DNA of 64,000 nucleotides from Paenibacillus pabuli. Its GTDB lineage: Bacteria > Bacillota > Bacilli > Paenibacillales > Paenibacillaceae. Both the position numbers and the translations under genes were made by a program. The notes beneath the pieces were generated by a model. It saw nothing but the letters and a program-made list of their open reading frames with translations. It was not told the origin of the DNA and searched no databases. Of this stretch, positions 16,251 through 26,315 are shown piece after piece; positions within the stretch are counted from its first letter, which is position 1, and the number at the start of each line of letters is the position of its first letter. The DNA lies in contig NZ_CP073714.1 of assembly GCF_023101145.1 (NCBI RefSeq), positions 4,526,001 through 4,590,000 on the forward strand. The letters are read 5' to 3'.

Positions 16251-18557
16251 ATGTCTACATTATTATACAGAGTGGGGAAAACCGCTTTTCGCAAACCCGG
16301 GTATTTCATCATTGGTTGGGTATTGATTCTAGGTATTGTCATTTCTATGATCAGTATCAATGGTGTTCATATCAGTTCTGAAATGAAAATTGAAGGCACT
16401 GAATCACAGAAAGTCTTGGATCAATTAGCTAAAGAATTACCAGCGGCCTCCGGCGGCCAAGGAAGTGTTGTGTTCAAAGCACCTGACAGCGAACGTTTGG
16501 ATACACCTGAACGTTTGACTGCAATAATGAAAGCTGTCAGTGAAGTTTACGGATTGAACGATGTGCTTAATCCTGCGGATTATGCAGCTGAAGCTAGCAG
16601 TTCGGGTGCATCTGCAGACATGGCTCAGGCTGCCAATATGCAGCAATCTACTACAGCCTCTCCTCCACCCTATGGTCCTCTAATGGTGAATGGCGTTCCT
16701 GTACCTGGTGTCCTTCTCTCTTCTGACGGCAAAATTGCTTTGTTCCAATTTCAGTTCACCATTGAGCAGTCTGCAATTACTCAAGATGTATTTGATTCTG
16801 TAATTGACTCCGTGATGACTGCCCAGCAAGGAACCAACATCACCGTGCTACCAGGCGAAACGCTCAAAACGGTAGCGATCGGTGTCGGATCAGCAGAGAT
16901 TATCGGACTGATCATTGCTATCATTGTTTTGCTAATCACCCTGGGTTCCGTCGTTGCGGCAGGTCTGCCTCTGGTCACTGCACTCCTCGGTGTTGCCATT
17001 GGAGTAGGTGGCGCGTTCTCAATCTCCAAGTTTATAGAAATGCCAAGTGTCACTTCCGTTCTGGCTCTCATGGTTGGTCTGGCCGTCGGAATCGATTATG
17101 CTCTATTCATTGTCAATCGCCAGCGGCGAATGATTATTGATCAACGATTGAGCGCACAAGAGGCAACAGCAAGAGCCATTGGAACTTCGGGCAGCGCTGT
17201 ATTTTTTGCCGGATTAACCGTCATTATTGCACTGTGCGGTATGCTTGTCATCGGTCTCACATTCTTATCTACGATGGCTTTAGTTGCCGCAGCTACCGTC
17301 CTTATTAATGTATTTGTTGCCCTTACTCTATTGCCCGCTTTACTTGGATTGGTGGGTGAACGCATCTGTTCCCCTAAAGCACGCGAGAATAGCACAAAAC
17401 ATCCTAAAGTGGCTGGCCGTGGGATCGCTCATAGATGGGTGAAATTCGTTATAAAGTTTCGTTGGATCACAATTATTGCCATCGTCGTACTTCTTGGGGC
17501 AGCAGCCACACCTATAACAAAAATGGAAATGGGCATCCCGGGAGCTTCTTCAGCAAATCTGGACACCACAGCAAGACAAAGTTATGACGCCATATCCGAA
17601 GGCTTCGGAGAAGGATTTAACGGACCACTTATTCTGGTCGCAGAACCTAATAACTCTTCCGCTCAGGTGACTCCGGAACTCTTGGGCAATCTCATGAAGG
17701 AACTTCAAAGCCAAAATAACGTTGCACAGGTGACACCACTAGGCATGACAGAAGATCTGGCTATCTTTAGTCTTATTCCTGAAACGGGTCCCAACGATAA
17801 AATCACCAAAGATCTGGTGACTGAGCTGCGATCTGCTGAATCAAGCGTAGCAAAGATGAATGACGTTAAGATTGGTGTTACCGGACTCACTGCCGTTAAC
17901 ATTGATATGTCATCCAAATTGGCACAGGTATTCCCGATCTATGTGGGAATTATTATCCTGTTATCGCTGATCATCCTGCTCTTGGTATTTCGTTCGATTA
18001 TTGTTCCAATTAAAGCAACGATCGGCTTCCTTCTTAGCATTCTGGCAACGTTCGGGATCACTACTGCTGTATTCCAGTGGGGCTGGCTCCATTCGCTCTT
18101 TGGTTTCGACACCGGCGGCCCACTGCTGAGCTTTATGCCGATCATCGTGACAGGCATCCTGTATGGCTTGGCAATGGACTATCAGGTCTTCCTTGTCAGC
18201 TCGATGCGGGAATCATACGTACACGGTCATAGAGGAACTGAGTCTGTTGTTCATGGTTATAACCAGGTAAGTCGCGTGGTTGTTGCCGCAGCGGTGATCA
18301 TGATCTCGGTATTTGCTGGGTTTATCTTCACAGATGACGTCATGATCAAACAGATTGGTTTCACATTAGCTGTAGGCATTCTGATTGATGCTTTCATTAT
18401 TCGGATGGGATTGGTTCCTGCCATCATGGCTATTTTCGGTGACAAGGCTTGGTCACTTCCAAAATGGCTGGATCGCATTCTACCAAATCTGGACGTTGAG
18501 GGCGAGAAACTGATTGCTACACTTAATGCTGAAGATCATTCCAACTCCAAGTCTTGA
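16251..18557 (+). CDS. MMPL-family RND-type transporter
   Basis: The 768-residue membrane protein shows the MMPL/RND pattern: one N-terminal membrane segment, a large external loop (about 40-200), five more segments including LMVGLAVGIDYALFIVNRQR with its conserved charged residues, then a repeat of the layout with GILYGLAMDYQVFLVSSM. It should use the proton gradient to export lipids or drugs. AGGGAG precedes the ATG, and the upstream TetR gene suggests inducible efflux. Confidence 0.92.
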   Translation: MSTLLYRVGKTAFRKPGYFIIGWVLILGIVISMISINGVHISSEMKIEGTESQKVLDQLAKELPAASGGQGSVVFKAPDSERLDTPERLTAIMKAVSEVYGLNDVLNPADYAAEASSSGASADMAQAANMQQSTTASPPPYGPLMVNGVPVPGVLLSSDGKIALFQFQFTIEQSAITQDVFDSVIDSVMTAQQGTNITVLPGETLKTVAIGVGSAEIIGLIIAIIVLLITLGSVVAAGLPLVTALLGVAIGVGGAFSISKFIEMPSVTSVLALMVGLAVGIDYALFIVNRQRRMIIDQRLSAQEATARAIGTSGSAVFFAGLTVIIALCGMLVIGLTFLSTMALVAAATVLINVFVALTLLPALLGLVGERICSPKARENSTKHPKVAGRGIAHRWVKFVIKFRWITIIAIVVLLGAAATPITKMEMGIPGASSANLDTTARQSYDAISEGFGEGFNGPLILVAEPNNSSAQVTPELLGNLMKELQSQNNVAQVTPLGMTEDLAIFSLIPETGPNDKITKDLVTELRSAESSVAKMNDVKIGVTGLTAVNIDMSSKLAQVFPIYVGIIILLSLIILLLVFRSIIVPIKATIGFLLSILATFGITTAVFQWGWLHSLFGFDTGGPLLSFMPIIVTGILYGLAMDYQVFLVSSMRESYVHGHRGTESVVHGYNQVSRVVVAAAVIMISVFAGFIFTDDVMIKQIGFTLAVGILIDAFIIRMGLVPAIMAIFGDKAWSLPKWLDRILPNLDVEGEKLIATLNAEDHSNSKS

Positions 18558-18621
18558 TCTGGAATGTAATTAATAAGCTTCGCTTGCATTCAACATCGTC
18601 AAGTGTTAAAGATCGTACAAA

Positions 18622-18660
18622 AAAGCCCGTTGACCAGTTCGGTCAATGGGCTTTCGTTTT
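18622..18660. terminator. Bidirectional terminator between MMPL and DUF4304 genes
   Basis: The stem AAAGCCCGTTGACC pairs with GGTCAATGGGCTTT (one G-T wobble). T-rich stretches follow on both strands, six T on the minus strand. It serves both convergent genes. Confidence 0.85.
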
Positions 18661-18712
18661 GTTTATTTTCCGTTTAAAAAACATGATTCCATGCAGTCCT
18701 TCATGTCCAAGC

Positions 18713-19324
18713 TTATAACATTTCGAATTTCACTCCATATGTATCGAAGATGGCCTTGTATTTATTTTCAAATATGGTCCATCGATGTTCTGCTCCATAC
18801 TTTCCATGCAAAGCCCTCAAATAATGGTTAGCGGCTGTTACATCCCCGGATTTCAGAAGTAGATGAAAGCTCTCTTCACCCAGATGCAAAAATGGGCCCG
18901 ATATGTAATAATCCACGATGGATCTGGCACTGGTCATCGTATCATAGAAATGAATCACATCTTCCAACCCGGGTAGCAGCATTTTTATTAAATCATCCCT
19001 ATTCGTATCGGGAGTAACAGCAAATCGATCCGGGACGGCCCGGGCAATTTCCCCGATTCTTGCTCTGAAATGACACTCGGGTTCATGGGGTGCAGTCAAA
19101 ATCTCTTTCGATTGGATTTGCGCCAACTCCGCTGAATAAATGCCGCAGTTCACATAAAACATGACATTGTCTGCCGAATTTCCAGAGGATTTTTGGAAAT
19201 TGAACATGTAGATAAGCTCCTCTGCTTTTCTACTGAAATTCAAACCCTTCTTTGTATAACCGTAATTGGAAAGAAACGGCTTTACATCCTGCTTAATCAG
19301 ATCGTTAAAGAGCTGCTGCAACAT
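18713..19324 (-). CDS. DUF4304-like protein
   Basis: The 203-residue soluble protein starts with a helix followed by LSNYGYTKKGLNFSRKAEEL and FNFQKSSGN...FYVNCGIY, the pattern I associate with DUF4304 proteins, which are often found near polymorphic toxin or immunity genes. No catalytic motif is visible. It stands alone between a terminator and a divergent-type LysR gene on the same strand. Function is unknown. Confidence 0.7.
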   Translation of the reverse strand: MLQQLFNDLIKQDVKPFLSNYGYTKKGLNFSRKAEELIYMFNFQKSSGNSADNVMFYVNCGIYSAELAQIQSKEILTAPHEPECHFRARIGEIARAVPDRFAVTPDTNRDDLIKMLLPGLEDVIHFYDTMTSARSIVDYYISGPFLHLGEESFHLLLKSGDVTAANHYLRALHGKYGAEHRWTIFENKYKAIFDTYGVKFEML

Positions 19325-19364
19325 AATCCCTCCTTTTCTTAACCGGGTCCATAAAGTTAGTGCT

Positions 19365-20237
19365 TTACTTTTTCAAGCTTTCCATAAAATCGTGCAGTGC
19401 GTTGGATACCCACTTCTTTGGATGAAGAACGAGCTGAATTTCGAGTTGAAGTTCTGCATGTTCAAGGGGTAAAGCTTTCAACTCCCCCCGCTCAATTTCC
19501 TCCATTACAGCCATTTGCGGCAAGATTGAAATGCCCTCTCCTGACTTAATGCTTCTTTTGATGGCTTCCGGATTTCCAAGTTCCAGACCGATCCGATAGG
19601 GAATTGAATTTGTGCGAAGCACCCGTTCAAGCAGCTGCCTGTAATTGCAGGTATCCTCAGGCATAATCCATTCCATTTCCTTCAGATCATTCAATTCAAT
19701 CTGCGTTTTGGCAATCAGCGGATGCTGCGGATGAACAATCAGCAGAAGCGGTTCATGGCGAATGGTAATCCACTGCAGAGCTGGATCGCTGGAATCATCT
19801 GCGAGAATTAGTCCGATATCGGCTTCACCCTCCCTGACCTGATGCAAAATCAATCCCTCACGATTTGTATGCAATCGTATGTTCAGATCCGGATATTCCT
19901 TGCGAGTGGCTTGCATATATGGAGGTAGAAAGTAAGAAGCGATAGAATCCATCGTACCAATCGTTAAGGAGCCCCCGCCCTGCTTCGCCATTTTTTCCTT
20001 GGACTGCTCAAACAATTCCAACATCTGTCCGGCAAGCTTGAACAGCTCTTCCCCGGCAGAAGTCAGACGAATTTTGTTATTACTGTACCGTTCAAACAGT
20101 TTGACTTGATATGCTTTTTCCAGTTTCTGAATTTGCGTGGTAACGCTGGATTGAGCATAACCCAGCACCTCTGCGGCTCTGGTAAAGCTCTCACGAATGG
20201 CGACTTCTCTGAACGTTTGAAGATAAATTAAATCCAA
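19365..20237 (-). CDS. LysR-family transcriptional regulator
   Basis: The frame is open to 20276, but a TTG at 20237 follows GAGGTG by 6 nt and gives the typical LysR start MDLIYLQTFREVAIRESFT, so 290 residues. The N-terminal winged helix contains AAEVLGYAQSSVTTQIQKLE; the rest is the two-lobed effector domain. It is divergent from a dapA-like gene across about 110 bp, which is the usual layout for a LysR regulator and its target. Confidence 0.9.
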   Translation of the reverse strand: MDLIYLQTFREVAIRESFTRAAEVLGYAQSSVTTQIQKLEKAYQVKLFERYSNNKIRLTSAGEELFKLAGQMLELFEQSKEKMAKQGGGSLTIGTMDSIASYFLPPYMQATRKEYPDLNIRLHTNREGLILHQVREGEADIGLILADDSSDPALQWITIRHEPLLLIVHPQHPLIAKTQIELNDLKEMEWIMPEDTCNYRQLLERVLRTNSIPYRIGLELGNPEAIKRSIKSGEGISILPQMAVMEEIERGELKALPLEHAELQLEIQLVLHPKKWVSNALHDFMESLKK

Positions 20238-20280
20238 CTTGCTCACCTCATCGAAAATATTGATGACAACGATCATTTGT

Positions 20281-20308
20281 TATAGGTAACTGTGATGCTA
20301 GTTCCTAT
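20281..20308. promoter_or_regulatory. Possible LysR operator in the LysR/dapA gap
   Basis: ATAGGTAAC and GTTCCTAT form an imperfect inverted repeat with a 10-nt spacer in the divergent gap. This matches the general LysR T-N11-A layout but no more than that. Confidence 0.35.
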
Positions 20309-20348
20309 GTTACATTAGTTTCAATATAACGGGAAGAGGTCGTTGAGT

Positions 20349-21245
20349 ATGATGAACGAACAACATGTTCAAGGAATTTATATACCGGTCATTACCCCTT
20401 TTTCGGATGACAACAAGCTGGACATTGAATCGTATCGGAAGTATGTTACCCATCTTGCCAAACATGACATTCAGGGATTAGTCGTAAACGGCACGACAGG
20501 AGAATCTCCGACCGTATCCTGGGATGAAGTAAAACAGATGGTACAAGTTACGAAAGAAATTTTGATTAGTCTAAACAAGACCATCCCCCTCGTCGTGGGA
20601 ACAGGGACAAATGATACGTATTCCACGATTCATCGGACCGAAATGGCCGCTGAGTTAGGCGCAGATGCTGCCATGGTAGTCACTCCCTATTACAACAGAC
20701 CGACGCAAGAAGGTATTCTAGAACATTTCTCCAGTGCGTCCCGAACGGGCTTGCCAATTCTGGTCTATGAGATTCCGGCTCGAACCGGTAGTCGAATGAC
20801 CTTGGATACAATGAGAAAAGTTATGGATCTGGACGGGGTTATTGGCCTCAAGGATAGCACGGGTGGTTTGGATTTGCTGCTGGCACTAACCCAATATGAG
20901 ACGAAACCTGTACTTTGTGGCGAAGACGCGTATCTCCATGCCATGCTGTGTCAAGGTGCCGCCGGCGGGATGGTGGCCTCTGCCAATATTCATACCCAAC
21001 GGTATGTGGACGTGTATCAACGCTTTACGTCTGGTGACGTGAATGCGTCAAGAGACAGCTTCAAGCAACTGCAGCCGCTGATTAGTGATGTATTTGCCGA
21101 GCCAGCTCCAGCCTCAATCAAATGGTGGCTTGCTCAGCAGCAGCTGATTGCAACTGCAAAACTGCGTTTGCCACTGACTGCCGCATCAGAAAAAGCAACA
21201 CAAAGGTTGTCCGCTACACTCGCTGAGATGGTCGTACCTTCTTAA
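20349..21245 (+). CDS. dapA: 4-hydroxy-tetrahydrodipicolinate synthase-family aldolase
   Basis: The best start is the ATG at 20349 (AAGAGG 9 nt upstream), giving 298 residues; a TTG at 20343 is too close. It is a TIM-barrel aldolase with GTTGESPT (phosphate/pyruvate loop), Y140 in VYEIPARTG, and the Schiff-base K168 in GVIGLKDSTG. It condenses pyruvate with an aldehyde; aspartate semialdehyde in lysine and diaminopimelate synthesis is the usual substrate. The divergent LysR regulator and lack of other lysine genes leave room for a catabolic aldolase of the same family. Confidence 0.85.
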   Translation: MMNEQHVQGIYIPVITPFSDDNKLDIESYRKYVTHLAKHDIQGLVVNGTTGESPTVSWDEVKQMVQVTKEILISLNKTIPLVVGTGTNDTYSTIHRTEMAAELGADAAMVVTPYYNRPTQEGILEHFSSASRTGLPILVYEIPARTGSRMTLDTMRKVMDLDGVIGLKDSTGGLDLLLALTQYETKPVLCGEDAYLHAMLCQGAAGGMVASANIHTQRYVDVYQRFTSGDVNASRDSFKQLQPLISDVFAEPAPASIKWWLAQQQLIATAKLRLPLTAASEKATQRLSATLAEMVVPS

Positions 21246-21318
21246 ACAAGCGCATATGTGCGCTATGACATGTGAACAATTCTAGTCTGATATACTAAAA
21301 CAGAATTAATTGGAATTA

Positions 21319-21357
21319 AAAACAACCCGTATTGATTAACTCAATACGGGTTGTTTT
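21319..21357. terminator. Bidirectional terminator of dapA and the Eis-like gene
   Basis: A 17-bp perfect stem, AAAACAACCCGTATTGA with its complement, has a 5-nt loop and T-runs on both sides. It sits between two convergent genes. Confidence 0.9.
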
Positions 21358-21440
21358 GACTTTAAACACAAATCTCCAGACGGGAGAAAGAGAGTCCTAA
21401 TAAACCATTCATCAGGGATTGCTGATCACCATGTTGCATA

Positions 21441-22655
21441 TTAAAAGTAATCCGAAAAATAAGGCGCCTGCTGCTCAATAGCATCCTCTAACAAATCTAG
21501 CGTCTCTGGATCACACTTAATGCGGCCAATCTTATACAAATATTCAGGACGTTTATAACCTAACAACATGGTTGTCATGGTTTGAATATTTATGCTGTCT
21601 TCACTACGTCGACCTTGACTCCGAATCACTCTACCGCTTCCATTCGGTTCAATTTGCAGTGTGAATGTTCCTTGATTCCATGACAACAAAGGGTCCTGCA
21701 GGGTAAAGGTCCATTCTCTAGTCATCGCTGCGGGTTTGAATGGATATTTTGAAATAAATTGCTCAATGTCCACAATCCGTGCCATAAAATAAGGCGAAAT
21801 GGTTTCCTTAATATCAGCATCTTCCAGCAGAAAGGCAAGCTGTTCATCGGTATGAATATTGCCAACTACTTTAGATATCATTGAAAAATGGGCACTAATG
21901 AAATTCCACAGTCCACTTCGCGCCTCTTCATGAATGAAAATCATATCTTTGACGTGAAATACTTCTTCTTCAATCCAATATAAGATGTAGCCGTCCGGTT
22001 GACCGTCTTCTCCATAATAGACAGCTGCAGTTAAGTCATCTGAATCCCATCGCCAATACTCACTCCACGCAAGTTCTTTTCGCAGCATGGCTCCATGGGT
22101 TTGCATTGAGAAACGTTCATAAGCCGTCCTCACATCTTCGCTTTCGGGTTCTACACGTGCCACATCACCTGGAACGGGTTTGTTTTTAGGTAACTGAAAA
22201 TCTTGAACCTCGAATACAATTTTATCAGAAATGATCTCCCATCCCTTACGCCGATAATACGGTATGGAATACGGATACAAGTAAGAAATAGATTGTTTCT
22301 TTTCACGCATATTGGTGAGAGCTTGAAGCAGCAGTTTATTCATTAAGCCTTGGCCAGAATATTCAGGGAAAGTACCCACACCAGTGACTCCACCCATAGC
22401 GTATGTTTGGTTAAATATTCGAACCTCAAATGGATATATGGATACCTGAGAAATCAGTTTTTCGCCATCGAACCATCCAAGTACATCTGCTTGTTGTAAG
22501 ACAGGTGACTTTTCATGGAGAATTTCGCTTTCTTTCCAGCCATGCTTGTGAAGATCATTATGAGTGACCTGAAATACATAACGTAACAGCTCACTATATT
22601 GTTCTAAATGCGATACATCCACTTTTTTCATTTTTAAATTTTGCTTACGATGCAT
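21441..22655 (-). CDS. Eis-like GNAT N-acetyltransferase
   Basis: The 404-residue protein has the Eis layout: an N-terminal GNAT fold with acetyl-CoA motif MGGVTGVGTFPEYSGQGL (about 87-104), a second degenerate GNAT fold, and a C-terminal sterol-carrier-like domain ending in YFSDYF, whose terminal carboxylate is catalytic in Eis. Eis enzymes acetylate amines, including aminoglycosides, at several positions. Its substrate here is not known. An AGGGAG site is about 10 nt from the ATG. Confidence 0.85.
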   Translation of the reverse strand: MHRKQNLKMKKVDVSHLEQYSELLRYVFQVTHNDLHKHGWKESEILHEKSPVLQQADVLGWFDGEKLISQVSIYPFEVRIFNQTYAMGGVTGVGTFPEYSGQGLMNKLLLQALTNMREKKQSISYLYPYSIPYYRRKGWEIISDKIVFEVQDFQLPKNKPVPGDVARVEPESEDVRTAYERFSMQTHGAMLRKELAWSEYWRWDSDDLTAAVYYGEDGQPDGYILYWIEEEVFHVKDMIFIHEEARSGLWNFISAHFSMISKVVGNIHTDEQLAFLLEDADIKETISPYFMARIVDIEQFISKYPFKPAAMTREWTFTLQDPLLSWNQGTFTLQIEPNGSGRVIRSQGRRSEDSINIQTMTTMLLGYKRPEYLYKIGRIKCDPETLDLLEDAIEQQAPYFSDYF

Positions 22656-22787
22656 GCCAGCTCTTCTCCCTTGGTTTTAAATTATATTATTTACCAATGG
22701 CTTCAAAATCATGCTGGCGCTTCCCTATTTTACGTTCATTCTTTTGCAGGTAGTTCTGTAAACACATTTTTTGAACAAAAAAACCAA

Positions 22788-23066
22788 TTAACTCTCAAAG
22801 ATCTCAAATTTAAATCCTTCCAGCTCTTCTTCAGCTTCATGCATCAGGTCCAGCAACTGATCTGCGTACTCTCCAAGGGACTGCCTGCTCGCCTCAAAAT
22901 CAATCCACTGAATGGTAAGTGGCATAGGGAGAAATCCAGTCAAGCAATCCCATAATGCATCCAAATTCCGACCATACGTTTGACCTAATTCAAGTCTGGC
23001 CTGAAGGACGTCATGTAATTCATCTTTTCCATGAATGTCCTTTCCATTAATGACTACGGTTTTCAT
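22788..23066 (-). CDS. Barstar-family ribonuclease inhibitor
   Basis: The 92-residue protein has the barstar fold signature: a first strand MKTVVINGKDI, a helix with DELHDVLQARLELGQTYGRNLDALWDCL, and a second helix SLGEYADQLLDLMHEAEEE. It binds and blocks the barnase active site in the cytoplasm. It lies 15 bp downstream of the barnase gene on the same strand, the normal toxin and protector arrangement. AAAGGG precedes the ATG. Confidence 0.9.
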   Translation of the reverse strand: MKTVVINGKDIHGKDELHDVLQARLELGQTYGRNLDALWDCLTGFLPMPLTIQWIDFEASRQSLGEYADQLLDLMHEAEEELEGFKFEIFES

Positions 23067-23081
23067 ATGATCACCCTTTCC

Positions 23082-23519
23082 CTATTCCATCTGCTCAAAC
23101 GTACGATAATGATCGGTTGTTTTATAGATTAATCCATCATTAGAATATAAAATCCGATCACTCCCACGCGTCCCGCCCGAATAGTTAATGTCCGCTTCGT
23201 ACCAGGTCCGTCCTTTTTTCTTGGGCAAAAGCCCTTCTCGATTTTGAAATACGTCGCCGCCAATGCTTTTTCCTGGGGCCACATTTTCCAAATTCCCTTT
23301 GCTAGGCTCCCAGCCTAATTCTCTAGCTTCTTTTTTGGTTATATAATTTTCCGGAAGCTCATGATGCTCCGAAATATACTTGGCTACTTCATCAAATTTC
23401 GTTAGAACTGAACTCTCTTGAGATGAGCCATTTAATGAAACCGTTTCGAGTGAGCAGCCTGTAAACAGGATTGTTGCGAGAATAATAAGCAAAGCACCTA
23501 ACCATTTTTTTACACCCAT
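23082..23519 (-). CDS. Barnase-family ribonuclease, probably exported and lipid-anchored
   Basis: The 145-residue protein ends in a barnase domain. The catalytic residues are present with barnase spacing: E108 (YEADIN), R118 (GGTRGS), R122 (SDRILYS) and H137 (TTDHYRTF), offsets of 10, 4 and 15. The N-terminus is a signal peptide with a lipobox-like LFTGC, so C22 may be acylated, unlike classical barnase, which is freely secreted. It cleaves RNA outside the cell. AAGGAG precedes the ATG, and the barstar gene follows. Confidence 0.92.
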   Translation of the reverse strand: MGVKKWLGALLIILATILFTGCSLETVSLNGSSQESSVLTKFDEVAKYISEHHELPENYITKKEARELGWEPSKGNLENVAPGKSIGGDVFQNREGLLPKKKGRTWYEADINYSGGTRGSDRILYSNDGLIYKTTDHYRTFEQME

Positions 23520-23626
23520 TGATTTTGATCTCCTTCTGAAAAATTAGCATCCTACCTATCATAACATTTTCCTATCGTATACTCCTCTTTATATTCGTTT
23601 CTCGCGGCATTCAGCCATCTCAACAT

Positions 23627-23667
23627 AAAAAGGCTGGAACAGAGGATAACCCCGCTCCAACCTTTTT
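23627..23667 (-). terminator. Terminator of the GH26 mannanase gene
   Basis: An interrupted stem built on AAAAAGG and CCTTTTT, with TGGA/TCCA inside, lies 13 bp after the mannanase stop. T-runs follow on both strands. Confidence 0.7.
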
Positions 23668-23679
23668 ATTCTTACCTGC

Positions 23680-26259
23680 TTACGGCTCAATCCCCCAAAC
23701 CAGTTGACCGTTAATATACCCGGTAACCTGCTCGTTGTTTGTATACTGGATACTCGATGCCTCAAACGAGTAATCGTTAGCCTGGTTGTAATTGGACCAG
23801 TTATTTTTGGAGAATCGTGCTTGAATTTCTGCGCTTTGTCCAGCATTAAGTGTTCCGGCAGAACTCGTAAAACCAACTTCCAAAACATAATCCGCTCCGG
23901 CAACTGGAGTTGCCAATTTAACGAATTTGCTGGTTACATTTGCACTCCCGATACTGGCCCAGTCAGACCAGAAGCTTTGTGCTTCTTCGCCGTCAATTGT
24001 ATAGTAATACCTTATTTTAACATCACTCAATTGAATCGCCGAATTACCGTTGTTCACTACTTTAAATTTAGGTGAGATTCCGTTGGTGGACGCACTCGTA
24101 TTGCCATTGTATGCCTGAATGATGAGGTTGCCTGAAGGCACAGGCACGCTGGTATCCACTACGTTTACTGTAAGAACAGCGTTATTTCCTCCGTTAAAAT
24201 GAAAGGTTATCGCATTCTGACCTAGAGGCAGCGTGGAAAGATAGGATTTTCGCAGAACGATAGCCGTGCTTGATGCCGTATAATCCTGGCCCGATACAAG
24301 TGTATAGTTTCCATTCGTTATGCTTGTAAGCTGTTTTCCGTTTAAGGTGAGGGTCAAGGAAACATCCTGCGCCAGATTCGCTGCTTTATCAAATGTTGCA
24401 TTCACGGGAGAAATCACAGCGCTTGCGCTTGGTGTTGAATCGATAATTTTAATTTTCAAAACAGGATCTTGTCCTTGGTTAAAATCAAAAACGATGGAAT
24501 GTTCGCCAACCGATAGTCCGGCCAGGAATTCTTTTTTCAACAGCACGCTACTTCCGTTTAACGTATAATCCTGATTTGCAGTCAATACTGTTGTACCTAC
24601 TCGGAGAGCGGTTAACGTATTACCGTTAAAATTCACGTTTATGGCTTTGTCGCTTGGAGTGGTCGTGTTTTTGTCGAAATCAACGGTTGTAGGGGTGATG
24701 GACGCGTTTGGTGTTGGATTGTTTACCTTCAAATTGGGTAGCTCATCCAGCGTAATCACATAATCACTTTGATAAAGCGTTTTCAGAGTTGCCGGATAAT
24801 TAAAGGCCGAACTCATGAGATGCTCACCATACCATGGGCAGAAATAGAGCCATCCCGATTTCTCCTCTGTCAGATTCTGTACACTTGGGACGGTATCGTT
24901 CTCTGTCATGGCCACCATTTTCTTGCCGTCCGTTAAGTCAACCAGTTGATAGAAGATCGAAGTAATGGCATCCTCGTTTGGCACGCCGGACAAACCGTCA
25001 TTGCGGTTGTAAATCGTATTATATTTATCGTAACCGACAATATCTACCTGATCGTCGCCAGGATACCATGCAGGAGAAGTGTTATACACGTAGCTGTTGT
25101 AAGTCCAAATCAAATTGTGCAAACCGTACGTTTCAGTAAGTTCAGTATAGAGCATATTCCACAGTTGTTTGTACACATCCGCACCTGCGGAAGCCCACCA
25201 GAACCACGCGCCTTCCCCATTCAACCCACCGTTGCCCTCTGCCTCATGATAAGGCCGGAAAAGAACAGGTACATTGTTATCTTGCAAAATCAGCAGTTGT
25301 TCCGCCAGATCGTCAATCGTACTCATGACGTATTGATATTCTTTCGTACCAGGAATTACGGCTTTAGCTGTATTAAAATTGGTTTCTGTTGGCTTATAGG
25401 TAGCCTCCTTCCAATCCACGTGATCCCCGAGCTGATAAGTCGTGAAATTTCGAGGCACATTGATATGCCAGGAAGCTGTCGCGATTCCATCCCGGTTATT
25501 CACCCAGTCGATCATCCGATCAGTGGTGCCGTCTTCCCAACCGTAGAGCGGATTATAGTTCATAAAATCAAAGCCGCGGATCGCCGGATACTTCCCGGTT
25601 AAATTATGAATCCATTCAAACTCCAACTCTGTATTGCCATCATTACCACCTCCGTAAATCTCCTGCTGGCCAGAGATAATATGGTTACCATACACGTCCG
25701 TTAAATAATTCATCAGAAGCTGCGTTTCCGGTGTGGCTTGGGAATCAGTAAGTACAGGCTGAACATCCAGCGGGTCCAGGTTGGCATAATCCACAGTGAA
25801 GGTGTCGAAATACGCGAATCCCCAACCAGCCTTCAGTTGAATCGTGTTGCTTCCCTGGTTCAGCTTGTGATAACCAAAATTGAAATCAGACCATGTTGTT
25901 GTGTAGGGCAGCATATAAGACCCTTTAGTAACACCATTAACGGATAGATATTGAAGTCGGCCGTCAGCACTTAACTCCTGCATGTATCGGGTGGAGATGG
26001 TATACATGCCCGTTTCCGGGACAGTTACAGTGAAGGTTATCGTGCCGGAATTCTGCATCCAGACAAATCCACTTCCTGAAAATCCGGGCTTGGGTTGCCC
26101 GTAAATTTCGGTCGTCACTTGAAGATCGGAGGAAAGTAAAGCGTTTTCGCTTTCGATCGTGAAAAGTGGTGAATCGGCATGAACGGGTACTGTCATCCAT
26201 CCAAGAAACAGAGTCAATGCCAGCATTAATACGCCTGTCTTTTTGAGCAAAATCTTCAT
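23680..26259 (-). CDS. Secreted GH26 beta-mannanase (CBM35-GH26-X2-X2-CBM3)
   Basis: The frame is open from 26316, but the ATG at 26259 has AAGGAAG 6 nt upstream and starts a standard signal peptide (MKILLKKTGVLMLALTLFLG), giving 859 residues. Order, numbered from 26316: CBM35 (about 50-178), GH26 (about 190-525) with acid/base E358 in FRPYHEAEG and nucleophile E472 in AMTENDTVP, two X2 modules (about 535-720), and a C-terminal CBM3 (about 728-876). It should cut beta-1,4-mannan while attached to cellulose or mannan. A cre site lies upstream. Confidence 0.93.
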   Translation of the reverse strand: MKILLKKTGVLMLALTLFLGWMTVPVHADSPLFTIESENALLSSDLQVTTEIYGQPKPGFSGSGFVWMQNSGTITFTVTVPETGMYTISTRYMQELSADGRLQYLSVNGVTKGSYMLPYTTTWSDFNFGYHKLNQGSNTIQLKAGWGFAYFDTFTVDYANLDPLDVQPVLTDSQATPETQLLMNYLTDVYGNHIISGQQEIYGGGNDGNTELEFEWIHNLTGKYPAIRGFDFMNYNPLYGWEDGTTDRMIDWVNNRDGIATASWHINVPRNFTTYQLGDHVDWKEATYKPTETNFNTAKAVIPGTKEYQYVMSTIDDLAEQLLILQDNNVPVLFRPYHEAEGNGGLNGEGAWFWWASAGADVYKQLWNMLYTELTETYGLHNLIWTYNSYVYNTSPAWYPGDDQVDIVGYDKYNTIYNRNDGLSGVPNEDAITSIFYQLVDLTDGKKMVAMTENDTVPSVQNLTEEKSGWLYFCPWYGEHLMSSAFNYPATLKTLYQSDYVITLDELPNLKVNNPTPNASITPTTVDFDKNTTTPSDKAINVNFNGNTLTALRVGTTVLTANQDYTLNGSSVLLKKEFLAGLSVGEHSIVFDFNQGQDPVLKIKIIDSTPSASAVISPVNATFDKAANLAQDVSLTLTLNGKQLTSITNGNYTLVSGQDYTASSTAIVLRKSYLSTLPLGQNAITFHFNGGNNAVLTVNVVDTSVPVPSGNLIIQAYNGNTSASTNGISPKFKVVNNGNSAIQLSDVKIRYYYTIDGEEAQSFWSDWASIGSANVTSKFVKLATPVAGADYVLEVGFTSSAGTLNAGQSAEIQARFSKNNWSNYNQANDYSFEASSIQYTNNEQVTGYINGQLVWGIEP

Positions 26260-26315
26260 TATCATCTTCCTTCCCATTTTAAAATATGATAAAGAATGAT
26301 TCCTCTGTTCACTCA

